A stretch of 31,318 bases of DNA, taken from positions 1-31,318 of the forward strand of contig JBNLBT010000032.1 in NCBI GenBank assembly GCA_050303435.1. Reading direction: 5' to 3'. Below are positions 9,501 to 16,643 of the stretch, one piece after another (position 1 is the first letter of the stretch; every line of letters starts with the position of its first letter). The notes under the pieces were generated by a model, which ran no database searches, was not told the origin of the DNA, and saw nothing but the letters and a program-made list of their open reading frames with translations. The DNA comes from JBNLBT01 sp050303435. Lineage in GTDB: Bacteria > Pseudomonadota > Gammaproteobacteria > Xanthomonadales > Marinicellaceae. The position numbers and the translations under genes were made by a program.

Positions 9501-10015
9501 ATGCGCAGCTTAACATCTTGTTGGGTGGTGATGGCGATGATCACGTGTTTGGTGGGCCGGTAACCGATGTGGTGTTGGGCAACTCAGGTGCTGACAATTT
9601 GCACGGCAATGGCGGCGGCGATTTGGTGCTCGGCGGCTCCGGCGCTGATCGCGTGAACGGCGGCGATGGCAACGATCTGTTGTTGGGTGGTTCAGACAAC
9701 GACCGTTTAAATGCAGGCAACGGCACCGACCTGTTGCTGGCCAATTCCGGACAGGACCGCCTGTTGATGCATTTGGGCCGCAATTTCGGATTCGGCGGCA
9801 GTGGCAACGACGTGCTGGACGCTTACCTTTCCGGCGCGGATGACCGCGATTTTGAGTTTGGCAACGGCGGCAACGACACGTTGACCGGCAACCAGACCAA
9901 CCAGCGCGACATTCGCATCGGCGGCGCCGGATCGGACAACAAGCAGTGGAACACCACGCTGGTCACAGCCGGCGAGTTTGTGGTGCCGGCGTGGACACCG
10001 GTGCCGTGCAACTGA
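6524..10015 (+). CDS. Large secreted RTX-type beta-roll protein with helical N-terminal domain
   Basis: A 1163-residue protein. The N-terminus (basic segment, then VATTLIAGATVLSG) looks like a Sec signal peptide, cut near residue 34. Residues ~35-160 are mixed beta; ~165-400 are rich in Ala, Gln and Asp and likely long helices. From about 471 to 1116 the chain is built of glycine/aspartate nonapeptides (GGxGxDxUx), the calcium-binding beta-roll of RTX proteins. In the best-ordered part (nt ~8620-9780) nonapeptides alternate strictly between a type with three hydrophobic residues after the Asp (DLLI, DLII, DVII) and a type with polar residues (DQIQ, DNLH, DRVN). The C-terminus (VPAWTPVPCN) is not a typical type I secretion signal, and no ABC exporter or membrane-fusion gene is nearby. 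Role could be adhesin, surface layer or matrix protein; no enzyme motif is seen. A terminator follows at 10045. Confidence 0.9.
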   Translation: MKKNRIETSFMRGVQRLVATTLIAGATVLSGQTAVDPETSADTLRSSMPALKGGMLTTVVDVMPAGALYVLRSDDWYYFWVLDTALDQLKLVDLTMVDIHAPHLLKVNLNPDISGVFYADNLVDDDGHVRIDFQGELTDGRIAIPMNVDYFSPLELYANAPGAVVNIGPGTPELLDIKNTQAQIYAAVDTAMLDVQVHSDDFIAQMQSHLVAGHNQAQADGVFGEALMAQAESDTQLQLDTLLQWLDADVVATENAVNAAAAEVNQTLANVDVSVNECMLNLLKTFSGLGDKLMNSAEASFDETEQDNQAFESMVVGVERQLGRGDEMFTACVAGLEVLADYQPPQTVDETAYENSAAQIDAMQNQNEADVSAWQSVLENTWQAFADGIDSDAMLDAVSTSMHHFDPWISDKFLLDDGTYPDRPGYFSKHLSGANTKQSRIGDDLKGAEVLCENETFNIKFNLGVVQVVIGTWWDDQIVGSDQHSLILALPGDDCVEAHDGIDVVVGMAGDDVLYGGDHHDLILAGRGEDEVHGGAGKHYSFTISGIDFEVAIGNLIFGGAGNDTVFGGEMAADMGDDGTVDPDGFADLILGDGFWLAAAAGDDLLIGEGGIDIIIGQDGNDTLTNTDNGVITVASVPLPFGSFFWGNDGNDTVVGSNTPNLIGVLGDFIFTNDGLDTVFAGSGRDFIFTGFGDDTGDGGSGNDFVFTRGGDDNFNGGAGVDLIFGGDGADILNGGPGIFDLIIGSNGNDNLSGGPGMDFIIAGTGDDNGFGNDGPDLIVGGGGNDRLFGNASFDVLIGNRGNDLLHGNDGPDLLIGGHQSDNLFGDDGPDLLIGNDNDEDLVETLFGGAGVDLIIGGAGNDQIQGQDGLDLVIAGPGDDVVSGGNGTDLLIGSDGVDQIDGDAGLDVIIGSAGNDLLSGGDGSDLIIGGAGADLINGQNNGDLIFGGADNDVISGDAGLDLLSGGNGCDNLMGGGETDLLLGGANSDRLVGDAQLNILLGGDGDDHVFGGPVTDVVLGNSGADNLHGNGGGDLVLGGSGADRVNGGDGNDLLLGGSDNDRLNAGNGTDLLLANSGQDRLLMHLGRNFGFGGSGNDVLDAYLSGADDRDFEFGNGGNDTLTGNQTNQRDIRIGGAGSDNKQWNTTLVTAGEFVVPAWTPVPCN

Positions 10016-10044
10016 TGCGCGGCTGATCGCTGCATCAATTCTTC

Positions 10045-10096
10045 CCACACGTCAGGTTTTGCACATGCGTTGCATGGCCTGGCGTGTGGTTTTTTT
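10045..10096 (+). terminator. Rho-independent terminator after the RTX gene
   Basis: The arms CCACACGTCAGG (10045-10056) and CCTGGCGTGTGG (10078-10089) pair over 12 bases with a single G-U wobble. The 21-base loop itself contains a small TGCA/TGCA inverted repeat. Seven T residues follow (10090-10096). It lies 30 bases after the RTX stop and separates that gene from the fibre operon. Confidence 0.85.
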
Positions 10097-10168
10097 CTGT
10101 GGTCTGTCCGCTCACCGGTTACATCGTCGTAGTCTCACAATAAGCAATCAACACTTGGGGAATACACG

Positions 10169-12307
10169 ATGAAAATAACCGCTGTTTTGGCTCTGCTGCT
10201 GTGCGCAGTGTTGCAACCATTGATCGCCGCCACACCGCAGGGCACGGCCTTCATCTATCAGGGGGAACTGGTCGACAACGGCCAGCCGGTCACGGGCACA
10301 TACGATGTGCGCGTGGAATTGTATGACGCGCCCAGCGGCGGCGTGTTCATTGATCAGGTGGTCTTTCAGGGACCGACCGCGGTGAGCGTCAGTCAAGGCT
10401 TTTTCACCCTGCAAATCGACGTGGGCGACGCGCCGTTCAGTGGCGATGCGGTGTGGCTGGAACTGGCCCTGGCGCCGAGCGGACAAACGCCGCTGACCGT
10501 GCTCACGCCGCGACAGTCGGTGAGTAACGCGCCGTACGCCATTCAATCGGCTTTTGTCGCCGCCAATGGGGTGGATTCGCTGGCCTTGCAAAGCCTGTCA
10601 GTGACCTCGCCGAAGATCGCCACCGGCGCGGTGGGATCGCGCGAAATTCAGGATTTTTCCATCAACAATATCGACATCATGCCCAGCACCATCACCCAGG
10701 TGCAATTGGCCAATGATTCGGTCGGATCACTGGAAATTGTGGCCGGCGCGGTCGGCGCCAGTGAAATCAACAGCGCCGAGGTGCAGCGCCGGGTCAACGG
10801 CATGTGTTCTGCCGGCGCGGCGATGCGCGCAATCAATCCCGATGGCAGTGTGCTGTGTGAATTCACCGGCGGCAACGCCTGGGGTTTGAACGGCAACACC
10901 GGCACCAACCCGAACAGCCATTTCCTCGGCACCACCGACGCACAGCCGTTGATCGTCAAAGTCAATTCCATCACCGCGGCGCGCGTGGAACCGACCAGCG
11001 CCATCGGCGGCAGTGAAGTCAACTGGATCGGCGGCAGCGCCAACAACCAGATCGTCGGCAGCGCGCGCGGCGGATTCATCGGTGGCGGCACAACAAATTT
11101 GATTCAGGACAGCTTTTCCACTGTGGCAGGTGGACAAAACAACCAAGTGCTCAGCACCACGGGCGCGCAATTTGCCACCATTGCTGGTGGTGTCAATAAT
11201 CGGGTTCTGGCAAGCAATGGCACCGTGGGTGGTGGCATCAGCAACGTGGCCGGCATGGAATCCAGCACCGTATCCGGGGGGTCAAGCAACAACGCCTCGG
11301 GCGAGCTGGCAAACATTTCAGGTGGCAGTCTCAACACCGCGTCGGGCCTTGCCTCCAGTGTGCCGGGCGGTCTGTTCAATGTGGCCGGCGGGGATTATTC
11401 GCTGGCCGCCGGTCGCAACGCCCGTGTGCGCACACCGGCGCAAGCCGGCAACGGCAATGGCGATCTGGGCACATTTGTGTGGGCCAGCAACGGCACCGAA
11501 TTCACTTCCACCGGCAGCTACCAGTTTCTTGTGGACGCCAACGGTGGCATCGGTCTGGGCATCAACGCGCCGCAGGCGGCGGTGCACATTCACGGCATCC
11601 CCGGGGCGGTCGGTTCGACGCCGGGCGGCGCAGAAACCGTGTTGCGCGTGGAAGCGCGCGACGTCACCGACAACAGCGCGCTGGTGGTGAATCGCTGGAG
11701 CGGCGGCGTCGATGCGGCACTGATCCTGGCCAACAATGCGCAACCTGAATTCGACCTCAGGGCCGCCGGCAATGCGCTGCACATCAATCACTACGACGCC
11801 AGCAACGCGCTGCAAAAGCGCACCATGATGCGGGTCGTTTCCGACGGCGCCACCCAACGCATGGATTTCAACGCCGACGTGGAACCTGAAGCCAACGGCG
11901 CCTTCAACCTGGGTTCGGCGTCGTTCCGCTGGGACACCGTGTACGCGGTCAATCCATTGAACGTGTCGTCCGACGAGCGCCTGAAAACCAACATCCGCGA
12001 TTTACAGGCCGGTCTGCCCGAAGTGTTGGCGCTGCGGCCGGTGAGCTACGCGTGGAAAAACAGCGCCCATTCGGGCACCCACCTGGGGCTGATCGCGCAG
12101 GAAGTCGAACAGATTTTGCCGGCCGTGGTTGAGCAGGCCAATGACGCGCGCGGCACCCGTTCGATGCGCTACGGCGAACTGATTCCGGTGTTGATCAACG
12201 CGATGCAGCAGCAGCAGGCGCTGATTGATGCCCAGCGCGATTCACTGGAGGCTCTGACTCAGCGTCTGGAGGCCCTGGAAAGCGCGCAAGCGCGGGGCTT
12301 GAAATGA
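10169..12307 (+). CDS. Secreted trimeric fibre protein with S74 intramolecular chaperone domain
   Basis: A 712-residue protein with a Sec signal peptide (residues 1-21). An N-terminal beta domain at ~25-125 contains TAFIYQGELVDNGQPVTGTY, common in bacterial S74 proteins. Residues ~284-420 carry YadA-head-like repeats (GGxxNxASG forms such as VSGGSSNNASGEL, ISGGSLNTASGLA) that form left-handed trimeric beta rolls. The C-terminal S74 domain starts at SSDERLKTNI (600-609). By analogy with endosialidase tail spikes, self-cleavage would fall between Ser601 and Asp602 and release about 110 residues. The C-terminus ends in a coiled coil (~675-708). S74 domains are best known from phage tail fibres, but the signal peptide and lack of phage genes argue for a host surface fibre. 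No membrane anchor is present. ATG 10169 has GGGGAA 8 bases upstream. The last 4 bases overlap the next start. Confidence 0.88.
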   Translation: MKITAVLALLLCAVLQPLIAATPQGTAFIYQGELVDNGQPVTGTYDVRVELYDAPSGGVFIDQVVFQGPTAVSVSQGFFTLQIDVGDAPFSGDAVWLELALAPSGQTPLTVLTPRQSVSNAPYAIQSAFVAANGVDSLALQSLSVTSPKIATGAVGSREIQDFSINNIDIMPSTITQVQLANDSVGSLEIVAGAVGASEINSAEVQRRVNGMCSAGAAMRAINPDGSVLCEFTGGNAWGLNGNTGTNPNSHFLGTTDAQPLIVKVNSITAARVEPTSAIGGSEVNWIGGSANNQIVGSARGGFIGGGTTNLIQDSFSTVAGGQNNQVLSTTGAQFATIAGGVNNRVLASNGTVGGGISNVAGMESSTVSGGSSNNASGELANISGGSLNTASGLASSVPGGLFNVAGGDYSLAAGRNARVRTPAQAGNGNGDLGTFVWASNGTEFTSTGSYQFLVDANGGIGLGINAPQAAVHIHGIPGAVGSTPGGAETVLRVEARDVTDNSALVVNRWSGGVDAALILANNAQPEFDLRAAGNALHINHYDASNALQKRTMMRVVSDGATQRMDFNADVEPEANGAFNLGSASFRWDTVYAVNPLNVSSDERLKTNIRDLQAGLPEVLALRPVSYAWKNSAHSGTHLGLIAQEVEQILPAVVEQANDARGTRSMRYGELIPVLINAMQQQQALIDAQRDSLEALTQRLEALESAQARGLK

Positions 12308-12564
12308 ACGCCGATGGGACCTTGCGCCGTGCGCTGTGTGTGGCCTTGTTGCTGCTGGCCTGCCAGGTGCAACCGGCGATCTCAGTGCGTCAGCACAGCA
12401 TCGATGGCGGTGGCGGGCGCAGCAATGGCGGCGTCTATGCCGTGCACGGCGTGCTTGGCGAAGCCGACGGCGGCCGCGTGCTCAGTGGCGGCACCTTGCA
12501 GCTGCGCACAGGTCTGGTGCTGCGCAGCGGCAACGACGTGATCTTTCGCAACGGCTTCGAGTAA
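12304..12564 (+). CDS. Small secreted protein with GGGG...GVLGEADGG domain and IFxNGFE tail
   Basis: An 86-residue protein whose ATG overlaps the TGA of the fibre gene (ATGA), so the two are translationally coupled. It has a signal peptide (~1-26). The mature part is a single small domain with HSIDGGGGRSNGGVY and VLGEADGGRVLSGGTLQLRTG. This resembles the 'TIDGGGG...GTIGQxDAG' module that I recall from many secreted gammaproteobacterial proteins. It ends DVIFRNGFE, one of four such C-termini in this window. Coupling to the fibre suggests a partner, cap or anchor role (inference). No enzymatic residue is evident. Confidence 0.82.
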   Translation: MNADGTLRRALCVALLLLACQVQPAISVRQHSIDGGGGRSNGGVYAVHGVLGEADGGRVLSGGTLQLRTGLVLRSGNDVIFRNGFE

Positions 12565-12674
12565 TTGAGCAGGCCATGGACGGCGCATTGGGGGATTTTT
12601 TTTGCGGCGCCTGTCCGCCCCGCTGGGCAGACGTCGTAAACCCGAATGAAAACCAAAAAAACAGGGGAAAACTC

Positions 12675-14555
12675 ATGAACAACCGATCTCAAAAGGCTTT
12701 GATTTTTATCGCGCTGTTGTGCGGCATCGACGCAGCGGATGCACAAACCGCCACGGTGGGCGCCAGCAACGATTCGCAGTGCGACTTCACCAGCATTCAG
12801 GCGGCCATCGATTCGCCGACAAACTACAATCGCATACATGTCGCTGCGGGGCCGGAAAACAACCGCATCACCTACAACGAAAACCTGAGCATCACCCGCG
12901 CTCTGGTGTTGCAGGGCGGCTACGATGACTGCGCCGCTGCGGCCAGCGGCACGCTGTTCATCGATTCACCGCAAACCTATTTGCAGGGCACCGGCACCGG
13001 CCCGGTGATTTTCATTCAAAACACCGGCGCGGTGGACATTTACCGCTTTGAAATCACCGGCGGCAATGGCAACCTCGGTGGCGCGGTAGAATCACGCAAT
13101 TCGGCATCCACACGGCTGCTGGATTCGCTGGTGGTCAGCAACAGCGCCAACCTCGGCGGTGCCGTCTACGTGCAGCGCGACAGCCCGCCCGGTCAGTTCG
13201 ATGTGCATTTTGAATTGCGCAACACCCTGGTGTTGGCCAACACCGCGCATTTTGACGGCGGTGGCGTGTACTGCCAGAACGTCAACATGCGCATGGATGA
13301 AGATTCCGGTGTGTCTTTGAATCAGTCCATTGGCACCGATTCAAAGGGTGGCGGTATCTACATGGCAGACTGCGACCTGCAATTCTTTGCCGGCACCACA
13401 TTGCCGATGAATCCGGTTGAAATGACCAGTTATCGCGGCATCTCTGGCAATCAGGCCACCGGTCACGGCGGCGGCGTGTACGCCACAGGCTCCAGCCTCA
13501 GCTTTCTCGGCGGCCGCTATGATTTTGGCCAGAACGTCGGCACCTATGGCCGGCTGTCCGTGCCGGTGCTGATTCGCGACAACACCGCCGATTCCGATGC
13601 CAACAACGTCGGCAACGGCGGGGGGATCTATATTGAGGGTCAATTTCTGAACTTTTCCTTCCTTGAATTCCAGAAAGCCCACATCACCGGAAATTCTGGG
13701 TATCGCGGCGGTGGACTGTTCATCGGCGACAACACCCAGGCCTACATCGGTCGTCTGCGTCCATTTGGGGGCAACGGCGAGGCCGGTTGCTGGGATGATG
13801 GCATCGACTGCAATCGAGTGGAAGGCAATCGCGCCACCTTGCAGGGCGGCGCCCTGTATCTGCAAGGCGGCCTCAATCTGACCGCATCTCAGACGCATTT
13901 TCTCAACAACCGCGCCGACGATGGTACGGTGCTGTATGCCGATTCCACCGGCGCCAGCCAGGAGATCAAACTGCATCAGAACCTGATGGTGCACAACGGG
14001 CGAGACGGCTTCGGTGGCTACAGCGATGAGGCCGTGATTTCGCTGTACAACAACTCCGACATCGTGTCAGGCAACACCCTCAATGCTTCATTGATGTTTG
14101 ACACCATCGCCGACAACCACGCCACCCAGGCGGTGCTCAACACCGAAGGCGTGCTGATCCACCTGGATGTGCTCACCTCGATCGTGCACGACCCGTCTTC
14201 GCCCAAGGTTGCGGAATTCAACGGCGCTTTTCACAGCATGACATTTGATTGCGTGAACATGAATGAAACCACTTCAATCAATGAACCGTTCGTGACCTCA
14301 TCGCGCCTCAGCGCGGACAATCCGGGCTTTTTCTGGCGCAATCACGATTACCACATCAATCGCACCTCGGCGATGGTGGATTACTGCGACAATTCAATGA
14401 CCGGTGGCGCCTACACCACCAACGACATCGACGACGACACCCGCGCGGTGAACGTCGAAGAAGTGCCAAACTTCCACGGTGCCTGGGATCTCGGTGCCGA
14501 TGAATCCACAGGTGAAGTGTCTGACTATATTTACGTGGATTCATTCGACTGGTGA
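12675..14555 (+). CDS. Secreted parallel beta-helix (polymorphic-outer-membrane-type repeat) protein
   Basis: A 626-residue protein. ATG 12675 is chosen because AGGGGAAA lies 6 bases upstream and a clear signal peptide follows (MNNRSQKALIFIALLCGIDA, cut after ADA). The open frame extends upstream over the end of the previous gene but lacks a signal there. The body (residues ~40-600) is a right-handed parallel beta-helix with Chlamydia-PMP-like turns: GGAVES, GGAVYV, GGGVYC, GGGIYM, GGGVYA, GGGIYI, GGGLFI and GGALYL, each spaced by one or two coils. Such folds serve as adhesins or polysaccharide-active proteins; no catalytic triad is obvious. The C-terminus SDYIYVDSFDW is a variant of the tail shared with three other secreted proteins here. 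It is probably expressed with, or just after, the fibre pair and ends at a strong terminator. Confidence 0.88.
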   Translation: MNNRSQKALIFIALLCGIDAADAQTATVGASNDSQCDFTSIQAAIDSPTNYNRIHVAAGPENNRITYNENLSITRALVLQGGYDDCAAAASGTLFIDSPQTYLQGTGTGPVIFIQNTGAVDIYRFEITGGNGNLGGAVESRNSASTRLLDSLVVSNSANLGGAVYVQRDSPPGQFDVHFELRNTLVLANTAHFDGGGVYCQNVNMRMDEDSGVSLNQSIGTDSKGGGIYMADCDLQFFAGTTLPMNPVEMTSYRGISGNQATGHGGGVYATGSSLSFLGGRYDFGQNVGTYGRLSVPVLIRDNTADSDANNVGNGGGIYIEGQFLNFSFLEFQKAHITGNSGYRGGGLFIGDNTQAYIGRLRPFGGNGEAGCWDDGIDCNRVEGNRATLQGGALYLQGGLNLTASQTHFLNNRADDGTVLYADSTGASQEIKLHQNLMVHNGRDGFGGYSDEAVISLYNNSDIVSGNTLNASLMFDTIADNHATQAVLNTEGVLIHLDVLTSIVHDPSSPKVAEFNGAFHSMTFDCVNMNETTSINEPFVTSSRLSADNPGFFWRNHDYHINRTSAMVDYCDNSMTGGAYTTNDIDDDTRAVNVEEVPNFHGAWDLGADESTGEVSDYIYVDSFDW

Positions 14556-14604
14556 GGCCGACCGGGTTGGCGCCCGCATCAAACCACATTGAACCTCTTC
14601 ACCT

Positions 14605-14634
14605 CACACCCGGTGTTCGCACCGGGTGTTTTTT
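14605..14634 (+). terminator. Rho-independent terminator after the beta-helix gene
   Basis: A perfect 10-base stem (ACACCCGGTG / CACCGGGTGT) closes on a TTCG tetraloop (14615-14618) and runs into seven T residues (14628-14634). It lies 50 bases after the beta-helix stop. It has no A-run on its 5' side, so it should act mainly on plus-strand transcripts. Confidence 0.92.
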
Positions 14635-14680
14635 TATTTCAGTCCGCCGATTGCGTCGTTTCGGCGCAGCGGAGATGCGA

Positions 14681-15499
14681 TCATTTCAGGCATTCGAATG
14701 AATTCAGAAAGATCACATCGGCGCCATCCACCGCGTCCGGCGCGTCGCAGGCTTCAAAGTTGAACAACACGTCGTCGTCCGCGCCGAAGCCGATGCGCAC
14801 GCTGTCCACGTGGCCGATGAAGGCGTTGTTCCAGCCCGAGCCCACCCCGGTGTTGATTGCGGTGATGTAGGTGTTGGCACTCAGGCTGACGCTGGGATCG
14901 CCCGGTTGCCCCGTCGGTGTGCCGTTGATCCAGTCGCTCAGTGTGGCGTTGAAATTCTGAATCACGCCGGTGCCGCCGGTGCCGGCGCTGACGAACACCC
15001 AGAAGTGTTCATCGATGGCATCGGTCAACTGCCATGAATCGCTGACCGCCGGGTTCACGCCGTTGTACACGCCTTCCCAGATCAGCAGACCGACGGTGTC
15101 GTCGGCGCTGTTCCCCGGTGTGCCAGCGTCGTCGTAAAACTGCAGGCGCAGGGCCGGAATGAAATGCCCTGCGGTGGTGCTGGCCGAGTCGCGGTACCAG
15201 GCGAAGTTCAAAGCGTCCAGATTGCCCAGCGTGCGTTGCGGGAAATCGATCTGATTGATCGACTGCTGCCAGCTGTATTGATAATCGGCCTTGTCCTGGC
15301 CCGCGGTCACGGTGTCGGTGGCCAGGCTCAGTGAACCATCGCCGAACAGCGGTTGACTGCCGTTGATGGCGACAAAGCCGTCTTGGCGCACGTTAACCGC
15401 CTGCCAGCCCAGCGGCCGGGTCGGTGTGACTTCGACTTCTTCAAATGACAGGGCGCCTGTGCAGACGCAGCACAGCGCCCAAAAAGTGGCTTGTTTCAT
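14681..15499 (-). CDS. Secreted beta-sandwich protein with IFLNSFE tail, unknown function
   Basis: A 272-residue protein with a short signal peptide (MKQATFWALCCVCTGALS). GAGGAGAG just upstream of the ATG is a strong ribosome site. The mature sequence is rich in Ser, Thr, Asp and aromatic residues with no cysteine-rich or catalytic motif. Features such as LALRLQFYDDAG-like strands, 'DDTVGLLIWEGVYNG' and 'NNAFIGHVDSVRIGFG' suggest a jelly-roll or lectin-like beta-sandwich of the choice-of-anchor kind. It ends DVIFLNSFECLK, matching the tail of other secreted proteins in the window but with three extra residues. It lies alone, convergent with the beta-helix gene and downstream of the XRE-type regulator. 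Confidence 0.8.
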   Translation of the reverse strand: MKQATFWALCCVCTGALSFEEVEVTPTRPLGWQAVNVRQDGFVAINGSQPLFGDGSLSLATDTVTAGQDKADYQYSWQQSINQIDFPQRTLGNLDALNFAWYRDSASTTAGHFIPALRLQFYDDAGTPGNSADDTVGLLIWEGVYNGVNPAVSDSWQLTDAIDEHFWVFVSAGTGGTGVIQNFNATLSDWINGTPTGQPGDPSVSLSANTYITAINTGVGSGWNNAFIGHVDSVRIGFGADDDVLFNFEACDAPDAVDGADVIFLNSFECLK

Positions 15500-15696
15500 G
15501 ATACTCTCCTCTTCAATGTACGGTGACTGTCATGATACCAATGTCGAGAAAGAATCGCCGTCATTTTCTTGAATTTCAGCGTGAGGCCAAATTTTTTACC
15601 TGCGGCTGCCTTAGGTGCATGGATGCCAGTGTGACGTTGACAATTCGGGGCCTGTGGTGTTGCATTTCGCGCATGCGCCTGCTGCACGGCCGCTGA

Positions 15697-16452
15697 TCAG
15701 AATTTCTTGTTGTTTTCGCTGCGACGCAGATGCGCGAAGGCCGGCAGTTCCCATGGGCGCATGGCCATCACCAGGTTACTGCCAAAGCGATGCGTCAGCG
15801 GTTTCAGGCGTTTGTCCTGGCTGGACAGGGCGGTGAATTCGCCGGCCAGTTGGTGCATGGCCTGCTGGATTGCGGCGTTGGACTCGCGCGACAGCATGCC
15901 GGTCACGACCAGCAGCAATTCGCCGTTGGCGGTGAATTCCGAACGCATGAAATCCGATTGGATCTGGCTGTTGAAATAGCGTTGAATCGGGCCGTTTTTG
16001 TGCCATTTAAAGTGCTGCGAGACTTTCAGCCGGATGCGGTTGTCCGGCAGCAATTCGAGAAAATGGATGCGTTCCAGCTGCAACAGCAATTTAATCAATT
16101 CAGCCTCGTCCAGCGCATAGGTGTCGAGGATTTCCTCAAAGGTCCAGTGGTTGTAGGCGCACACCGTCACCAGCAGCAATTTCTCATCGGACACCACCAC
16201 GCGTTCCTGTTCAATGCTCAACTGACTGACCTGCTGTTGCTGGCGCAGCATGGTTTGCAGAAATTCGGCGGCGTCGACTTGCAGGAATCGACAGATTTCC
16301 ACCAGCCGGTCGATGTTGAATTTGCCGGTGGTGAGCATGCGCTTGACGGTGGATTCGGACACCGCCAGATGGCGAGCCAGCTGCGCATAGGGTATCTGGC
16401 GAGATTTCAGCAGGCTTTTCAGCGCGTTGAGCAATTCTTCAGTTCGGGTCAT
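15697..16452 (-). CDS. XRE-family helix-turn-helix transcriptional regulator
   Basis: A 251-residue protein. Residues ~5-65 form a Cro/C1-type helix-turn-helix: YAQLARHLAVSESTVKRML (22-40) gives the two core helices, followed by FNIDRLVEICRFLQVD. The remainder (~75-250) is an uncharacterised, probably helical effector domain with no ligand motif I can name. It is divergent from the rhombotarget/rhombosortase pair with about 190 bases between start codons, so it may control that operon or itself; this is inference from position only. It is a regular chromosomal-type regulator rather than a phage repressor, since no phage genes surround it. Confidence 0.85.
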   Translation of the reverse strand: MTRTEELLNALKSLLKSRQIPYAQLARHLAVSESTVKRMLTTGKFNIDRLVEICRFLQVDAAEFLQTMLRQQQQVSQLSIEQERVVVSDEKLLLVTVCAYNHWTFEEILDTYALDEAELIKLLLQLERIHFLELLPDNRIRLKVSQHFKWHKNGPIQRYFNSQIQSDFMRSEFTANGELLLVVTGMLSRESNAAIQQAMHQLAGEFTALSSQDKRLKPLTHRFGSNLVMAMRPWELPAFAHLRRSENNKKF

Positions 16453-16643
16453 GAGTTTTCTTGAGTCTTAAATGCTGACACGTGCGGTGCACATTGCAGC
16501 CACTTTACTACGCGTGCTTGCACCGTTCAATGCTTTTGCGCAGCATCGGCCGGGAGTTTAATCAAGGCCCAGCCAAAGTGTGGCCACAGCGCGCAGTCGG
16601 TGCTGGGGTGTGCAGGGAGGCTGGGCTGCAAGGAGATCCTGAC

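Noticed and set aside
8140..9516. Long minus-strand open frames (269 and 131 codons) opposite the RTX gene
   Set aside because: They are Pro/Ser-rich mirror images of the Gly/Asp repeats, with no start signal or domain.
8620..9780. Regular DNA periodicity resembling a CRISPR or tandem repeat array
   Set aside because: The 27/54-base periodicity is the codon trace of RTX nonapeptides; the copies are not identical and there are no unique spacers.
10169..12307. Possible prophage tail-fibre region
   Set aside because: The S74 protein has a Sec signal peptide, and no capsid, terminase, integrase or lysis gene is present.
12336..12674. N-terminal extension of the beta-helix frame
   Set aside because: It overlaps the 86-residue gene out of frame; the ATG at 12675 has a good ribosome site and signal peptide.
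15500..15696. Candidate promoter (TATCAT-like) for the beta-sandwich gene
   Set aside because: No acceptable -35 box at 16-18 bases upstream; nothing else recognisable in this 197-base gap.
15730..16464. Plus-strand 244-codon frame opposite the XRE regulator
   Set aside because: A shadow frame rich in Gln/Phe/His, covering the regulator gene exactly.
16482..16643. Upstream start of the rhombotarget frame
   Set aside because: It has no signal peptide; the AAGGAG and lipoprotein signal at 16644 fix the start.
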